The translations under genes were made by a program, and so were the position numbers. This document shows, piece by piece, positions 46,653 to 54,520 of a stretch of 64,000 bases of DNA. The DNA comes from a virus, in IMG/VR virus record IMGVR_UViG_3300042883_000874, positions 37,923 through 101,922 of that record. The stretch is one strand, 5' to 3'. Under the pieces are notes generated by a model. The model searched no databases. It was given only the letters and a program-made list of their open reading frames with translations, and was not told the DNA's origin. Position 1 is the stretch's first letter. Each line of letters begins with the position of its first letter.

Positions 46653-46943
46653 TTATTCTATTTTTACTGATAAATGATTCTCTTGTAATGCTTCATAAAT
46701 AGGTTTAAGCTTTTTCTGACTACCATGTTTTATATCACATTTACCATTATTGTGTACAATAGATGCTATTTGTTCAGCTTGTTCAATAGAATGATTGCAG
46801 TATAATATTAAACATTCAATAACATGTTCAAATGAATTTACATCATCATTATAAAGAATTATAGCTTTACTAGGTTCAGTCATCTCTTTAATTTCAGCTT
46901 CAAGCTGTTTCTCCACTATTGGGTCCAGGGTTATTGTTTCCAT
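46653..46943 (-). CDS. clpS: ClpS-like Clp protease adaptor
   Basis: 96 aa. AIILYNDDVNSFEHVIECL (N32, D33, D34) and VHNNGKCDIKHGS (H64) are the ClpS residues that bind the N-degron alpha-amino group; QAEQIASIVH and the final LSVKIE match the Bacteroidota form of ClpS. ClpS delivers N-end rule substrates to ClpAP/ClpCP and blocks other substrates. A phage copy could redirect the host protease. A second Met at 46883 would avoid the 44-base overlap with the upstream gene but cut the flexible N-tail that ClpS needs for delivery. Confidence 0.87.
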   Translation of the reverse strand: METITLDPIVEKQLEAEIKEMTEPSKAIILYNDDVNSFEHVIECLILYCNHSIEQAEQIASIVHNNGKCDIKHGSQKKLKPIYEALQENHLSVKIE

Positions 46944-47229
46944 CTTTTGATTTTTTAATTACTTGATCTCTTACATCATAAGTTAAGTCCATTAACAAGT
47001 CATATATTTCTTGCTGTTCCATTGAGGTAGTACTACCTTCTTTATAGTTAGTAAGTTTGTTCAAGGCTTCTTCATATTCTTTTACAGTAGAAAACAGTTT
47101 TTTAAAATAATGTTTAAACTGAAACCTATGCTCTGGTAATGTATGAATTAATTCTGATAAACATCTAACATGTGCAAGCATTAATGTGATGTTAAGGGCA
47201 TCATCTTGTTTTAAATTTTGGTGGCTCAT
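46900..47229 (-). CDS. Hypothetical protein, 109 aa
   Basis: Helical, with a Gly/Asn/Pro-rich disordered end (KSKDGNNNPGPNSGETA) that is encoded in the stretch overlapping clpS. Starts inside the last 4 bases of the helicase gene. Unknown function. Confidence 0.72.
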   Translation of the reverse strand: MSHQNLKQDDALNITLMLAHVRCLSELIHTLPEHRFQFKHYFKKLFSTVKEYEEALNKLTNYKEGSTTSMEQQEIYDLLMDLTYDVRDQVIKKSKDGNNNPGPNSGETA

Positions 47230-48308
47230 ATCCAGGTTATTTTTGTTTGGTCATAATCTTCTAATGCTTTAATTACCCAATCTTCATCTATAGTATTTAT
47301 ATAACATAATACATGTATTGTAGATTTATCATTTGGGTTTAATCTTAAAAGCCTACCTATTCTTTGACTAGCTTTTCTTTCATTACCATAAGCATGCATA
47401 ATTATACCTATTTTAAGATTAGGAATATTAATACCTTCTGATAACTGTAATACACAGCTTAACTCATCAATTTTTCCATCTTTAAAGTCTTCTAGATTGT
47501 ATTCAGAATTAGGATTACCACTATGATAACTATTATCACATAATCTATCAGCTTGTTCTTGAGTATTAGCAAACAGTAAAGTTTTCTCAGTAGTAGACAT
47601 CAACAAATTTTTAGCATAAGCTTCCTTAGTAGGAAAGTTCATTATGGCTTTCATTCTCATGATTCTCATCATATGAATTTCTTTATCACTACTAGCTCTA
47701 TGACATCTACCAGTCCAATATTTGTAATTAGCTGATTCTGATGTGTAAAAGAACTTTGGTGCTTTGCCTGCTTTCATGTTTTGTTTTGTGTCTAGTTCTA
47801 AGGTGTGCACTATAATTTTATAATCATTAAGAATATTATCTTCTATTGCAGTATCTGTTTCATATTTGTATACTACTGGAATAAATTGCTTAAACATCTT
47901 TCCTTTTTCTGATTGTTCAATTTTTGGTGGTGTACCTGTTAATCCTATTAAGATGCCTTGATAATCATTTAACCACAATGAATGTGATTTTAACAAAGAA
48001 TGAGCCTCATCTAAATATACTGCTTGATAATCTATATCTTGATTTATAAGTGATAAATAAGTACTAAAAGTAATATGAGATATTAAATACTCCATATCAA
48101 ACTTTTTAGCATCATCTTTCCATGATTGAAATATGGAAATTTTTGGAGCAACTACAAGAAAGAAAGCATTATCATCATACAAAGAAGCCATATGTTTTAA
48201 TCCTACTAATGTTTTACCAGTTCCTACTGACATAGCCACAGTTCCTCTTTTTACTTTACTTAAAGCATCTAGTGCTTCTGCTTGTATTTGATCTTTAGTT
48301 TTTTTCAT
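47226..48308 (-). CDS. SF2 DNA helicase (UvsW-like)
   Basis: 360 aa. Walker A SVGTGKT (27-33), LDEAHS (DEAH 100-103), LTGTP (123-127), then domain 2 with TLLFANTQEQADRL, QLSEGINIPNL and QRIGRLLR (315-322). A compact DEAH helicase/translocase, like T4 UvsW in size class and motifs; likely acts in recombination or fork restart. Confidence 0.87.
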   Translation of the reverse strand: MKKTKDQIQAEALDALSKVKRGTVAMSVGTGKTLVGLKHMASLYDDNAFFLVVAPKISIFQSWKDDAKKFDMEYLISHITFSTYLSLINQDIDYQAVYLDEAHSLLKSHSLWLNDYQGILIGLTGTPPKIEQSEKGKMFKQFIPVVYKYETDTAIEDNILNDYKIIVHTLELDTKQNMKAGKAPKFFYTSESANYKYWTGRCHRASSDKEIHMMRIMRMKAIMNFPTKEAYAKNLLMSTTEKTLLFANTQEQADRLCDNSYHSGNPNSEYNLEDFKDGKIDELSCVLQLSEGINIPNLKIGIIMHAYGNERKASQRIGRLLRLNPNDKSTIHVLCYINTIDEDWVIKALEDYDQTKITWI

Positions 48309-48507
48309 TAATATTCATTTTTATTGTATGATTTTTACATAAGGTTACATCATTACTATTGTAATGTTTAATAACACCAGTTTGTTCAAGAGCTACAACA
48401 AATATTGTGTTTTCATGTACACCATAGTCCATAAGAAATAGAACTTGCCCATCTCCATGAGGTGTAGTAACCCACATTATTTGCTGTAATTCATGAATAA
48501 CTGTCAT
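48295..48507 (-). CDS. Hypothetical protein, 70 aa
   Basis: Beta-rich with an SH3-like look (WVTTPHGDGQVLFLMDYGVHENTIFVVALE). Overlaps the helicase start by 14 bases and so is probably coupled to it. Confidence 0.72.
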   Translation of the reverse strand: MTVIHELQQIMWVTTPHGDGQVLFLMDYGVHENTIFVVALEQTGVIKHYNSNDVTLCKNHTIKMNINEKN

Positions 48508-48512
48508 AATAT

Positions 48513-49064
48513 TTAGTCTTCTGTAAAGTTAGGAATAATCTCTGTAAAACCAATAGGAGGCTCTTTCATGACACTTATTCTGTCTCTTGCCCAAGTTCCT
48601 ACTAATTCTTTATTATCTCCATGATAGTCTCCACCACCTCTTCCATTTCCTTCTGCTGTTAGTAAAGGTAAAGGATGAACCCTCATATTATTTACATTCC
48701 AATTTCCATTTATAGGTTTACATCTAGTTTTATCTACAAACTCTTGTCTGTCCCAATTAACTAAATAATGATAATTTGGTGGTATAGCTTCAATAAGCAT
48801 TCCAAGTTTATTTTTATCTTGAGATGATTCATATAGAGTCTCACCTTCCTTTGCTTCAGGATCAGCATAATCTCCAGCCCATACTATTCTTTGACCAGCC
48901 CATCTTGACTTATCTTCACCATCATCTAATAGTAAAAACTCTACAGTTTCTACAAAATTATTAGTTAGGTAAGAATGCTCCATAAGTTTAGCTCCATTAT
49001 CAAAATCATGAGGTTGAATCCATTCCATTGTATCAGTATTTATTGCTATGTAATATTGCCCCAT
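48513..49064 (-). CDS. Conserved hypothetical protein, 183 aa (GAKLMEHSY family)
   Basis: MGQYYIAINTDTMEWIQPHDFDNGAKL, then MEHSYLTNNFVETVEF and RIVWAGDYADPEA match a family I recall from phages and bacteria with unknown function. It is cytoplasmic by composition. It follows the 55-aa membrane protein gene with TAATATG. Confidence 0.75.
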   Translation of the reverse strand: MGQYYIAINTDTMEWIQPHDFDNGAKLMEHSYLTNNFVETVEFLLLDDGEDKSRWAGQRIVWAGDYADPEAKEGETLYESSQDKNKLGMLIEAIPPNYHYLVNWDRQEFVDKTRCKPINGNWNVNNMRVHPLPLLTAEGNGRGGGDYHGDNKELVGTWARDRISVMKEPPIGFTEIIPNFTED

Positions 49065-49065
49065 A

Positions 49066-49233
49066 TTACATAAAGAATGGCCATAATAAACCTTTAAATT
49101 CTCCTACAAAAGGACCTATAAATAGAGTACTGATAAATCCATGATCTTGTGCCCAGTCATACCAAAATACAAGAGTCATTATTTGTGATATAATGAAGTA
49201 TAGCCAAGCTAAAACATATAATATTGATTGCAT
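49066..49233 (-). CDS. Small membrane protein, 55 aa
   Basis: MQSILYVLAWLYFIISQIMTLVFW forms one clear membrane helix, followed by a Trp/Asp loop and a second weaker hydrophobic stretch (ISTLFIGPFVG...LLWPFFM). Its stop is one base before the next ATG. A holin-like or inner-membrane role is possible but not shown. Confidence 0.7.
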   Translation of the reverse strand: MQSILYVLAWLYFIISQIMTLVFWYDWAQDHGFISTLFIGPFVGEFKGLLWPFFM

Positions 49234-49257
49234 AATTTGTTTTTTTAAAGTTTATAA

Positions 49258-49413
49258 TTATTTTTTGTTTAAATACTGTTTTTCTATTAAAGTAATAGCT
49301 TCTAATACCATCATTCTTGCAGTAAAGCTAGGTTTTTCTTGTTTTAATGAATGTTCTGCTATTTTTAAAGTAGTTAGTATTGTTTCTAAATCTTTTTTGT
49401 CTATACTAAGCAT
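49258..49413 (-). CDS. Hypothetical protein, 51 aa
   Basis: Two amphipathic helices (KKDLETILTTLKIAEHSLKQ and ARMMVLEAITLIEKQ). Starts within the last 8 bases of the upstream gene, which supports coupling. Unknown. Confidence 0.62.
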   Translation of the reverse strand: MLSIDKKDLETILTTLKIAEHSLKQEKPSFTARMMVLEAITLIEKQYLNKK

Positions 49414-49711
49414 CAAAATTAATATTAGGTAAGTCTAGTTCTTTAGCAACATTAATGTCAATAAAAGATACTCCTGATGGTGGTGCAGGATTAGGAGCAA
49501 ATAAAGTATCTGCTACTGATTGATCTACACACCAAACATTGCCTGATCTATAAGGACTTGTTACATCTGCTGTTTTTGTTTCAACAGCTCCTATTAATAC
49601 AAAGCCTTTAGACATAAGTTCTGTACAGTCATCACAAGGCTTCTTAGCCCATTCAACTGGTTTAGAACTGTCTGCATTCTTTGCACATATTGGGCATATT
49701 TTATTTTCCAT
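49406..49711 (-). CDS. Zinc-ribbon-like protein, 101 aa
   Basis: CPICAKNA (C6, C9) and CDDC (C26, C29) make a four-Cys knuckle; the C-terminal half is Pro/Asp rich. One base after the ParB-like stop. Possibly a nucleic-acid or protein adaptor; no family known. Confidence 0.73.
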   Translation of the reverse strand: MENKICPICAKNADSSKPVEWAKKPCDDCTELMSKGFVLIGAVETKTADVTSPYRSGNVWCVDQSVADTLFAPNPAPPSGVSFIDINVAKELDLPNINFDA

Positions 49712-49712
49712 A

Positions 49713-50423
49713 TTATTTATATAATTCTTCTAGCATGCTTCTCATAGCTGTTTCATCATGAACTAACTTCATACTTGCTTTATTTTGAGCTAATTTTTGC
49801 ATAAATGTAGTATGATTGTAACTTATACTAGGAGATCTTCTAAATTTAACAAAAGATTTCATAAATTTAGAATTGTTTGTTCCTAAAAATGATATTACAT
49901 CTATTAAATCTGAAGTAACTTTATCAGCATCTTTAGATGTTGCTTTAAATGTACCATTTTTAATAGCATTGTGGTTACTTTCTCCTAAAATTAAAGCAGA
50001 AATAGAGTAACTTAAACCTGTTGCTAGTTTATGTGCTCTTAATTTTTCATATTCTTTGCAACATAGTGTAGCATATGCATTAACATAGTCATCAAGTATC
50101 CATTTTAAGCTAGAATTATTAAGACTAGCCATCATATTCACAATAAAAGGAATATCTTCTGTTTCAACAACTTTACATTGAACAGTTTTCCAATCTACTT
50201 TATGAAGAGCTGCTAACATATGCTGACCATCTATAATATAATAACCTACTTTATTACCATTAAGTTTTGTCTTTGCTATAACAGGTGTTCTTAAAATTCC
50301 ATTATTAAACATTAAACTAAGTAATTTATCTACTTGGCTCATGGTAAGCTTTCTATTGAAAGGTATAGCTTTAACTTCTTTTATTTGTAGTTTTTCAATT
50401 GGGTGATCTATAATATTTTTCAT
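49713..50423 (-). CDS. ParB/Sulfiredoxin-like nuclease-domain protein
   Basis: 236 aa. IEKLQIKEVKAIPFNRKL, TPVIAK and YYIIDGQHMLAAL (DGQH 65-68) follow the ParB N-terminal fold, in which G-x-R/H sits in the nucleotide pocket. The C-terminal part is helical with a basic SFVKFRRSPSI stretch. Such phage proteins may act in DNA binding or modification; the exact role is open. Confidence 0.75.
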   Translation of the reverse strand: MKNIIDHPIEKLQIKEVKAIPFNRKLTMSQVDKLLSLMFNNGILRTPVIAKTKLNGNKVGYYIIDGQHMLAALHKVDWKTVQCKVVETEDIPFIVNMMASLNNSSLKWILDDYVNAYATLCCKEYEKLRAHKLATGLSYSISALILGESNHNAIKNGTFKATSKDADKVTSDLIDVISFLGTNNSKFMKSFVKFRRSPSISYNHTTFMQKLAQNKASMKLVHDETAMRSMLEELYK

Positions 50424-50454
50424 GTCTCTGTCTTTTTAAGTTTTTAATTAATTT

Positions 50455-50865
50455 TTAAGTTATTCTTTTTATACTGTAACCTTTTTCCATAGCAAATTCT
50501 CTATGATTTTCTACATACTCATGACAGTTATGGCATAAGGCTAACCAATTAGTCTCATCAAGTAGATCATTTCCAATCCTACCTTTCTTATGATGAACTT
50601 CAGTAGCCTGACCTTTACATACTCCTTGAATATTAGCTTGACACATAGGGAATTCTAATAAGAACAATACTCTCTTAGCAGAGTATAGTTTTTCTTCTTT
50701 AGATCTTTTCTGGGACCGGGGAGCAATAGGCTTTGCTTTAATTGTTGGTTTTTTCATGTCAACTCCAGTAGTTGAACACTTTTTGCAAAGTTTCTCACCA
50801 CCCCGGCTTGTCCAGATAAAAGATTCAAGATTGCATTTACTACAAATCTTTTTTTTCTGTATCAT
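50455..50865 (-). CDS. HNH endonuclease
   Basis: Start set at 50865 (MIQKKKICSKC), giving 136 aa; longer in-frame starts reach into the upstream gene. N-terminal zinc ribbon (CSKC...CKKC), then EVHHKKGRIGNDLLDETNWLALC in parts: H91, H92, N106, CHNCH (111-115), H121. A classic HNH with a Cys pair, of the kind common in Bacteroidota phages. Could act in packaging or recombination; no AP2 or NUMOD domain, so not clearly homing. Confidence 0.85.
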   Translation of the reverse strand: MIQKKKICSKCNLESFIWTSRGGEKLCKKCSTTGVDMKKPTIKAKPIAPRSQKRSKEEKLYSAKRVLFLLEFPMCQANIQGVCKGQATEVHHKKGRIGNDLLDETNWLALCHNCHEYVENHREFAMEKGYSIKRIT

Positions 50866-51082
50866 TTTCAGGTGCTTTAGTCTCAAGTACTTCTCTTGTT
50901 GCTGATTTCTTACAAATAAGAACACCATTTCTAAAAGTTTTACTAAGAACTGTTACAGCTGATCTAATTTCATTAAGGTCATTGTCTTGCTTCATCATTT
51001 GTTTTAATAAAGCTTCTTCAGCTTCATTCTCTGGAGCAAAAAGCAAGGATACTCCACCATTTACTATAAATTCTACTTGCAT
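50840..51082 (-). CDS. Hypothetical protein, 80 aa
   Basis: Beta start (MQVEFIVNGGVSLLFAP), then an acidic helix, and a KR/E-rich end overlapping the HNH start by 26 bases. Unknown. Confidence 0.72.
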   Translation of the reverse strand: MQVEFIVNGGVSLLFAPENEAEEALLKQMMKQDNDLNEIRSAVTVLSKTFRNGVLICKKSATREVLETKAPENDTEKKDL

Positions 51083-51492
51083 AATTCTGTTGGGGTTAGT
51101 TGGTTAAAATTCTTAGGTAATACTTTTCTTTCAATAAGTCTTGCTATTACTAATGGTTTGTTAATCTTTAGCATCTTGAATGACATGTTGTTTACATGAT
51201 CAGGATGACCTTCAGTACCAAAATAATTTACTAAACTGTTTGTTATCTCCATTCCAGGAAATATTCTTACAAAAAACTCATTAGCAAGTTGGTTAGTTAC
51301 TTCTTGTTTAAGTAAATTTACAACAACTTGACATTTTTTATAGGACTTGTTAATTCTTTTTTTCTTTTCTATACTCATCTTTGAGATCTCATCCTGTGAA
51401 TATATACTCAAGCCAAATAAAGCTCTATTGTATAAAAAATTCTGATAAGAATTGTAGGGATCTTTTTCAAATCTACTTGGTTTTGTTTGCAT
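51073..51492 (-). CDS. Hypothetical basic protein, 139 aa
   Basis: Lys/Arg-rich helical protein (KKKRINKSYKKCQ), with WNxL-free globular C-terminal part (IERKVLPKNFNQLTPTELCK). Overlaps the next gene by 10 bases. First gene after a terminator, so it heads a unit. No family recognised. Confidence 0.72.
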   Translation of the reverse strand: MQTKPSRFEKDPYNSYQNFLYNRALFGLSIYSQDEISKMSIEKKKRINKSYKKCQVVVNLLKQEVTNQLANEFFVRIFPGMEITNSLVNYFGTEGHPDHVNNMSFKMLKINKPLVIARLIERKVLPKNFNQLTPTELCK

Positions 51493-51512
51493 GTTTCTTT
51501 AGTTAAAATGTT

Positions 51513-51545
51513 AAAAAAAAAGGGGTAGAATTATTATCCTACCCC
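51513..51545 (-). terminator. Rho-independent terminator
   Basis: GGGGTAG (51522-51528) pairs with CTACCCC (51539-51545); on the - strand nine Ts follow. It ends the single-gene unit 51574-52035. Confidence 0.87.
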
Positions 51546-51573
51546 TATTATTTATTTATTTGTTTGTTTACAA

Positions 51574-52035
51574 TTATAGATCTGTTAAATCTGATACTAC
51601 ATTTTCAGATACTTGAGCATAAGCTGCTTTAATATCTTCTGTGTTGTTGTGTGCAATTACTACATCTTCAGTTGAAGAGCTTAATGTATAGAAAGTCTTT
51701 CTATAAACTGGTTGTCCATCTACACAACATACTACACCTGTTTTACCAGCAATTTTGTAGTCACGCTCAGGGTTATTCATGTTGAATGGCTCTAAACTTT
51801 CTTTGAATGCAATCTTGCCTGGTAATTCTTTACCTGCAGACCAGTTGAATGATTTTAAATCTTCTACTGTGCCATGTACTAATGCACTGATTGCTTTTTT
51901 TCTAGTAAAACCATTCTCATCAAATGATGATTTTACTTGTTGTAATCTGATGTGTCCCCACTCTGTGTTGTTTTTAGAGATGATTACTACTGCTCCTGTT
52001 GATTCATCTGCTGTTACTGTTACTTTTGAGTTCAT
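51574..52035 (-). CDS. Conserved crAss-like hypothetical protein, 153 aa
   Basis: MNSKVTVTADESTGAVV, VHGTVEDLKSFNWSAGKELPGKI and NNPERDYKIAGKTG match a family I recall as conserved across crAss-like and other Bacteroidota phages, without known function. It has an acidic end (SDLTDL) like an SSB tail. It is a single-gene unit between two strong terminators, which suggests high, separate expression. Confidence 0.8.
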   Translation of the reverse strand: MNSKVTVTADESTGAVVIISKNNTEWGHIRLQQVKSSFDENGFTRKKAISALVHGTVEDLKSFNWSAGKELPGKIAFKESLEPFNMNNPERDYKIAGKTGVVCCVDGQPVYRKTFYTLSSSTEDVVIAHNNTEDIKAAYAQVSENVVSDLTDL

Positions 52036-52097
52036 GATTTTTGGTTTTTAATTGTTAATTGTTAATTGATTTTTGAGTCAGGGTTTATTATAAATGC

Positions 52098-52121
52098 AAA
52101 AAACCAGGAGACTCATCCTGG
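52098..52121 (-). terminator. Rho-independent terminator
   Basis: CCAGGA (52104-52109) pairs with TCCTGG (52116-52121), hexaloop, six Ts on the - strand. It ends the unit containing 52156-52458. Confidence 0.83.
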
Positions 52122-52155
52122 CTTCAACATATTAATACTATTGTGCACATAGTAT

Positions 52156-52458
52156 TTAATCTGGGTCTTCTGATACATCTTCTATATTAACTATAGTTTC
52201 TATATCATCTACTGTTAGAGTGTTAATTGATATATCTAATGAGGAGATCATCTCTTCACTATCTAGATCATAGTCTAAAGTAATTTCTTTTTCTTTGATA
52301 ACTTTAGTTTCTTTCTTAATTGATGAATCATGCCAATGAGAAGTGGGGTAACTCCCTATATTCATACCATTCAAATCTTGTAGATCTGTATCTGACAAGC
52401 TAAGGTATTCTTCTATTGATAAATGGACTACCTTTCCATTTGGCATTTGAATTATCAT
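52156..52458 (-). CDS. Hypothetical acidic protein, 100 aa
   Basis: MIIQMPNGKVVHLSIEEYLSLSDTDL, then a very acidic tail (EDVSEDPD end). The opening resembles a short phage family linked to structural genes, but I cannot name it. Three bases after the tail-anchored protein gene. Confidence 0.75.
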   Translation of the reverse strand: MIIQMPNGKVVHLSIEEYLSLSDTDLQDLNGMNIGSYPTSHWHDSSIKKETKVIKEKEITLDYDLDSEEMISSLDISINTLTVDDIETIVNIEDVSEDPD

Positions 52459-52461
52459 TGT

Positions 52462-52692
52462 CTATAAGAAACTAATGGTTAATCCTAGGATAATTGTTAC
52501 AACTACAATAGCCCAAGCTAACATAGTAGTAATTTTGTTTAAAGAGACTAGATCTTTTCTTAAAGTATCAACTGTTTCTTCATATTTTTCTAAATATACA
52601 TACTTTCTCTTCTTCTTAAAAGAGCTTTTTTCTTCATTAAAAGCTAAGTCTATGTTTTTCCAGCTAGCTTCTTCTTTTTTATTTAAGTCCAT
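52462..52692 (-). CDS. Tail-anchored membrane protein, 76 aa
   Basis: A charged cytoplasmic part, including SSFKKKRKYVYLEKYEETV, followed by one C-terminal membrane helix (LAWAIVVVTIILGLTISFL). A coiled-coil-like segment precedes the helix. Its promoter box (TATATTTG) lies 14 bases upstream. Possibly a spanin- or holin-related or superinfection-exclusion protein; unproven. Confidence 0.75.
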   Translation of the reverse strand: MDLNKKEEASWKNIDLAFNEEKSSFKKKRKYVYLEKYEETVDTLRKDLVSLNKITTMLAWAIVVVTIILGLTISFL

Positions 52693-52706
52693 AATAATTT
52701 TTTTAA

Positions 52707-52714
52707 CAAATATA
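52707..52714 (-). promoter_or_regulatory. Promoter box
   Basis: TTTGTATATTTG with the TATATTTG core at 52714-52707, 14 nt before the ATG at 52692, in an A/T-rich 32-nt gap. Predicts a leader of about 10 nt. Confidence 0.5.
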
Positions 52715-52724
52715 CAAATTATTT

Positions 52725-53216
52725 TTAAGATGCTATATCTTCATTATTTATTTGTAATTCTTCCAGCTCATCTAATACATCTACTAGATTTTCTACTTTT
52801 TTAAATATATATTTTCCTTCTACATAATAAGTTTCATCTAAAACTTCTTCTGTATCTTTTTTTACATATTTAAAACTGATATTATAAGGAGCTGCATTAT
52901 ATTTATCAACACTAGTTATTTCACAAGGTATACATTGACCTAATGCACCTGGTAATTTTAAAGTAGAATCTTTATTCATTCTCCAAGATGTTAGATTAGA
53001 AATATCTATGTATACCCAGTCACCTTCTTTGTAATTAAATTCAGGATACATTCCTAGTAAACCTTTATAAATTTGTTCTAAAGCTATATTACTTTTAGAA
53101 AGATGACCTACTATTAGTTCAGCAAACTTTTGTTTATCTTTTATAACTAAATGTTTTTCTAGTAATTGCTCTATGTCTTCTATTGTTATTTCTACACTTA
53201 TTGATTTTATTGCCAT
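52725..53216 (-). CDS. Hypothetical protein, 163 aa
   Basis: N-terminal helices, then an SH3-like middle (YKEGDWVYIDISNLTSWRMN) and an acidic end. Shares one base with the upstream stop. Unknown family. Confidence 0.73.
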   Translation of the reverse strand: MAIKSISVEITIEDIEQLLEKHLVIKDKQKFAELIVGHLSKSNIALEQIYKGLLGMYPEFNYKEGDWVYIDISNLTSWRMNKDSTLKLPGALGQCIPCEITSVDKYNAAPYNISFKYVKKDTEEVLDETYYVEGKYIFKKVENLVDVLDELEELQINNEDIAS

Positions 53217-53500
53217 TAGTCTAGTATTGATCCTTCAAATTTGTTTATATAAGCTTTTACTTCCTCTAAAAACTTATAGGTACTTGTCTCTTCTATAGAA
53301 GATTTGGTTACACCACTGGCCACTAATTTTTTATGAGATATAATTAACTGTTTATACAAGAACTTAGTTGTAATTAAAGCATGCTGCTTAGCATTGCTCA
53401 TATCATAATCAGCATAAGTTTTATAGTTCTCAATATAATGTTGTCTCATTAACTCTTTAGCTGTTTCTTCAGCTGTTAATACCTTGTTAAGTTCTATCAT
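53216..53500 (-). CDS. Hypothetical protein, 94 aa
   Basis: Helical; the opening (AEETAKELMRQHYIENYKTYADYDMSNAKQHALITT) resembles small phage proteins of unknown role seen widely in Bacteroidota phages. Coupled to the 163-aa gene by a one-base overlap. Confidence 0.75.
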   Translation of the reverse strand: MIELNKVLTAEETAKELMRQHYIENYKTYADYDMSNAKQHALITTKFLYKQLIISHKKLVASGVTKSSIEETSTYKFLEEVKAYINKFEGSILD

Positions 53501-53525
53501 ATCAGTCTTGTTTTTAGTTAATCCT

Positions 53526-53539
53526 CAATTCGCGAATTG
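53526..53539. repeat. 14-bp perfect palindrome
   Basis: CAATTCGCGAATTG, in the 43-nt gap between two genes, with two CpG steps that are rare in this A/T-rich DNA. Could be an operator for the 94-aa gene unit. Confidence 0.5.
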
Positions 53540-53543
53540 CAAA

Positions 53544-54011
53544 TTAGTTCTGTGGTAAGTAAATAAAGTGCTCTTTGTACTTTCTTTGGTCTTCTAGATA
53601 TGTCTCAAATGTAATAAAGTAATCATTTATACTACCTTTAGTATTTCTTTCAAGTTTTACTATTACATAAGTATCTTTATCTAAACTATACTCCCAAAGT
53701 TCATCTTTTCTAGTGACTTTATATTGTTCATTATATGTCAATATTAAAGAAGGTAGTCTAAACTTGTGATACTTAAACATACAGGTTGTAATTGTTTCTA
53801 AGGAATCAGTTAAGTAATAATATTCTTGAAATCCAAAGTCTGCATTAAAATACCTGATGTTTGGTTCTGTTGGGTCTTCCCAGTCATATACTCTATAAAA
53901 TGTAACATCTGGATATTTCTCACTTAATGTAGCCATTTTAATACCTAAGTCTGTTTGAGAAAATATACTTAAGTTACTGATTATCAGTAGTATAGTTAAT
54001 AATTGTTTCAT
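53544..54011 (-). CDS. Secreted protein, 155 aa
   Basis: Signal peptide MKQLLTILLIISNLSIFSQ, of the kind typical of Flavobacteriia and relatives, then a Tyr/Asp-rich mature part (YFNADFGFQEYYYLTD). No known domain. A phage gene for a periplasmic or secreted product; could alter the host envelope. Overlaps the upstream gene by 4 bases. Confidence 0.75.
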   Translation of the reverse strand: MKQLLTILLIISNLSIFSQTDLGIKMATLSEKYPDVTFYRVYDWEDPTEPNIRYFNADFGFQEYYYLTDSLETITTCMFKYHKFRLPSLILTYNEQYKVTRKDELWEYSLDKDTYVIVKLERNTKGSINDYFITFETYLEDQRKYKEHFIYLPQN

Positions 54012-54238
54012 GATATGTCTCCTATTGTTACATCATCTGCTTCATCTTCTTTTAAAGACTTTCTAGTCTGTAATAACTTATGTGTCTTGTTTGACATAAG
54101 TAAAAAATCATAAGTGTATTCTCCCTTGGGAGTAGTTGCTCCTAGTTTATTATCAATAAGGTAATTTTCCATAGTTTGAATACTTTTTAAGTATTGATCT
54201 TTGATGTATTGTGCTCTATAACTGTCTGTGTCTGTCAT
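54008..54238 (-). CDS. Hypothetical protein, 76 aa
   Basis: Start set at 54238 (MTDTDSYRAQ) because the longer frame runs into the tRNA gene. Charged, helical, MEN-Y-type middle and acidic end (EDEADDVTIGDIS). Its opening resembles other short Bacteroidota phage proteins. Unknown. Confidence 0.72.
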   Translation of the reverse strand: MTDTDSYRAQYIKDQYLKSIQTMENYLIDNKLGATTPKGEYTYDFLLMSNKTHKLLQTRKSLKEDEADDVTIGDIS

Positions 54239-54256
54239 AATATTTAGTTTAGTTTG

Positions 54257-54329
54257 TGATCCTGCCAAGATTTGAACTTGGAGCCTATACATTAGAAGTG
54301 TATTGCTCTTCCATTTGAGCTACAGGACC
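54257..54329 (-). tRNA. tRNA-Arg (UCU)
   Basis: Complete 73-nt cloverleaf: acceptor GGTCCTG with CAGGATC (one G-U pair), D arm GCTC/GAGC, anticodon arm ATACA-CTTCTAA-TGTAT giving anticodon TCT, T arm CCAAG-TTCAAAT-CTTGG. CCA is not encoded. It reads AGA, by far the most used Arg codon in the giant virion genes. Confidence 0.93.
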
Positions 54330-54367
54330 AATAAGGTGTGGGTGTGTGAATACTAAAAACTACCACA

Positions 54368-54520
54368 TTAAAAATACCCACCTTTTTCACCCACAATATT
54401 TTCAATTAGTTTTTGACCAAAATAAGATTTTGCAAATATAGCATTATTTCTTAAATAGTGTAATTGTACTTTTTTGTATGAAGATACTGCTGTTGTTTTC
54501 TTTAATACTTGAAATATCAT
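54368..54520 (-). CDS. Hypothetical basic protein, 50 aa
   Basis: MIFQVLKKTTAVSSYKKVQLHYLRNN...; basic and aromatic. Its ATG overlaps the stop of the membrane protein gene (ATGA), which supports it. A TATATTTG string inside it (54440-54433) might serve as the tRNA promoter. Confidence 0.6.
   Translation of the reverse strand: MIFQVLKKTTAVSSYKKVQLHYLRNNAIFAKSYFGQKLIENIVGEKGGYF

Noticed and set aside
54008-54292. Longer start for the 76-aa gene
   Set aside because: The added codons run into the tRNA gene.
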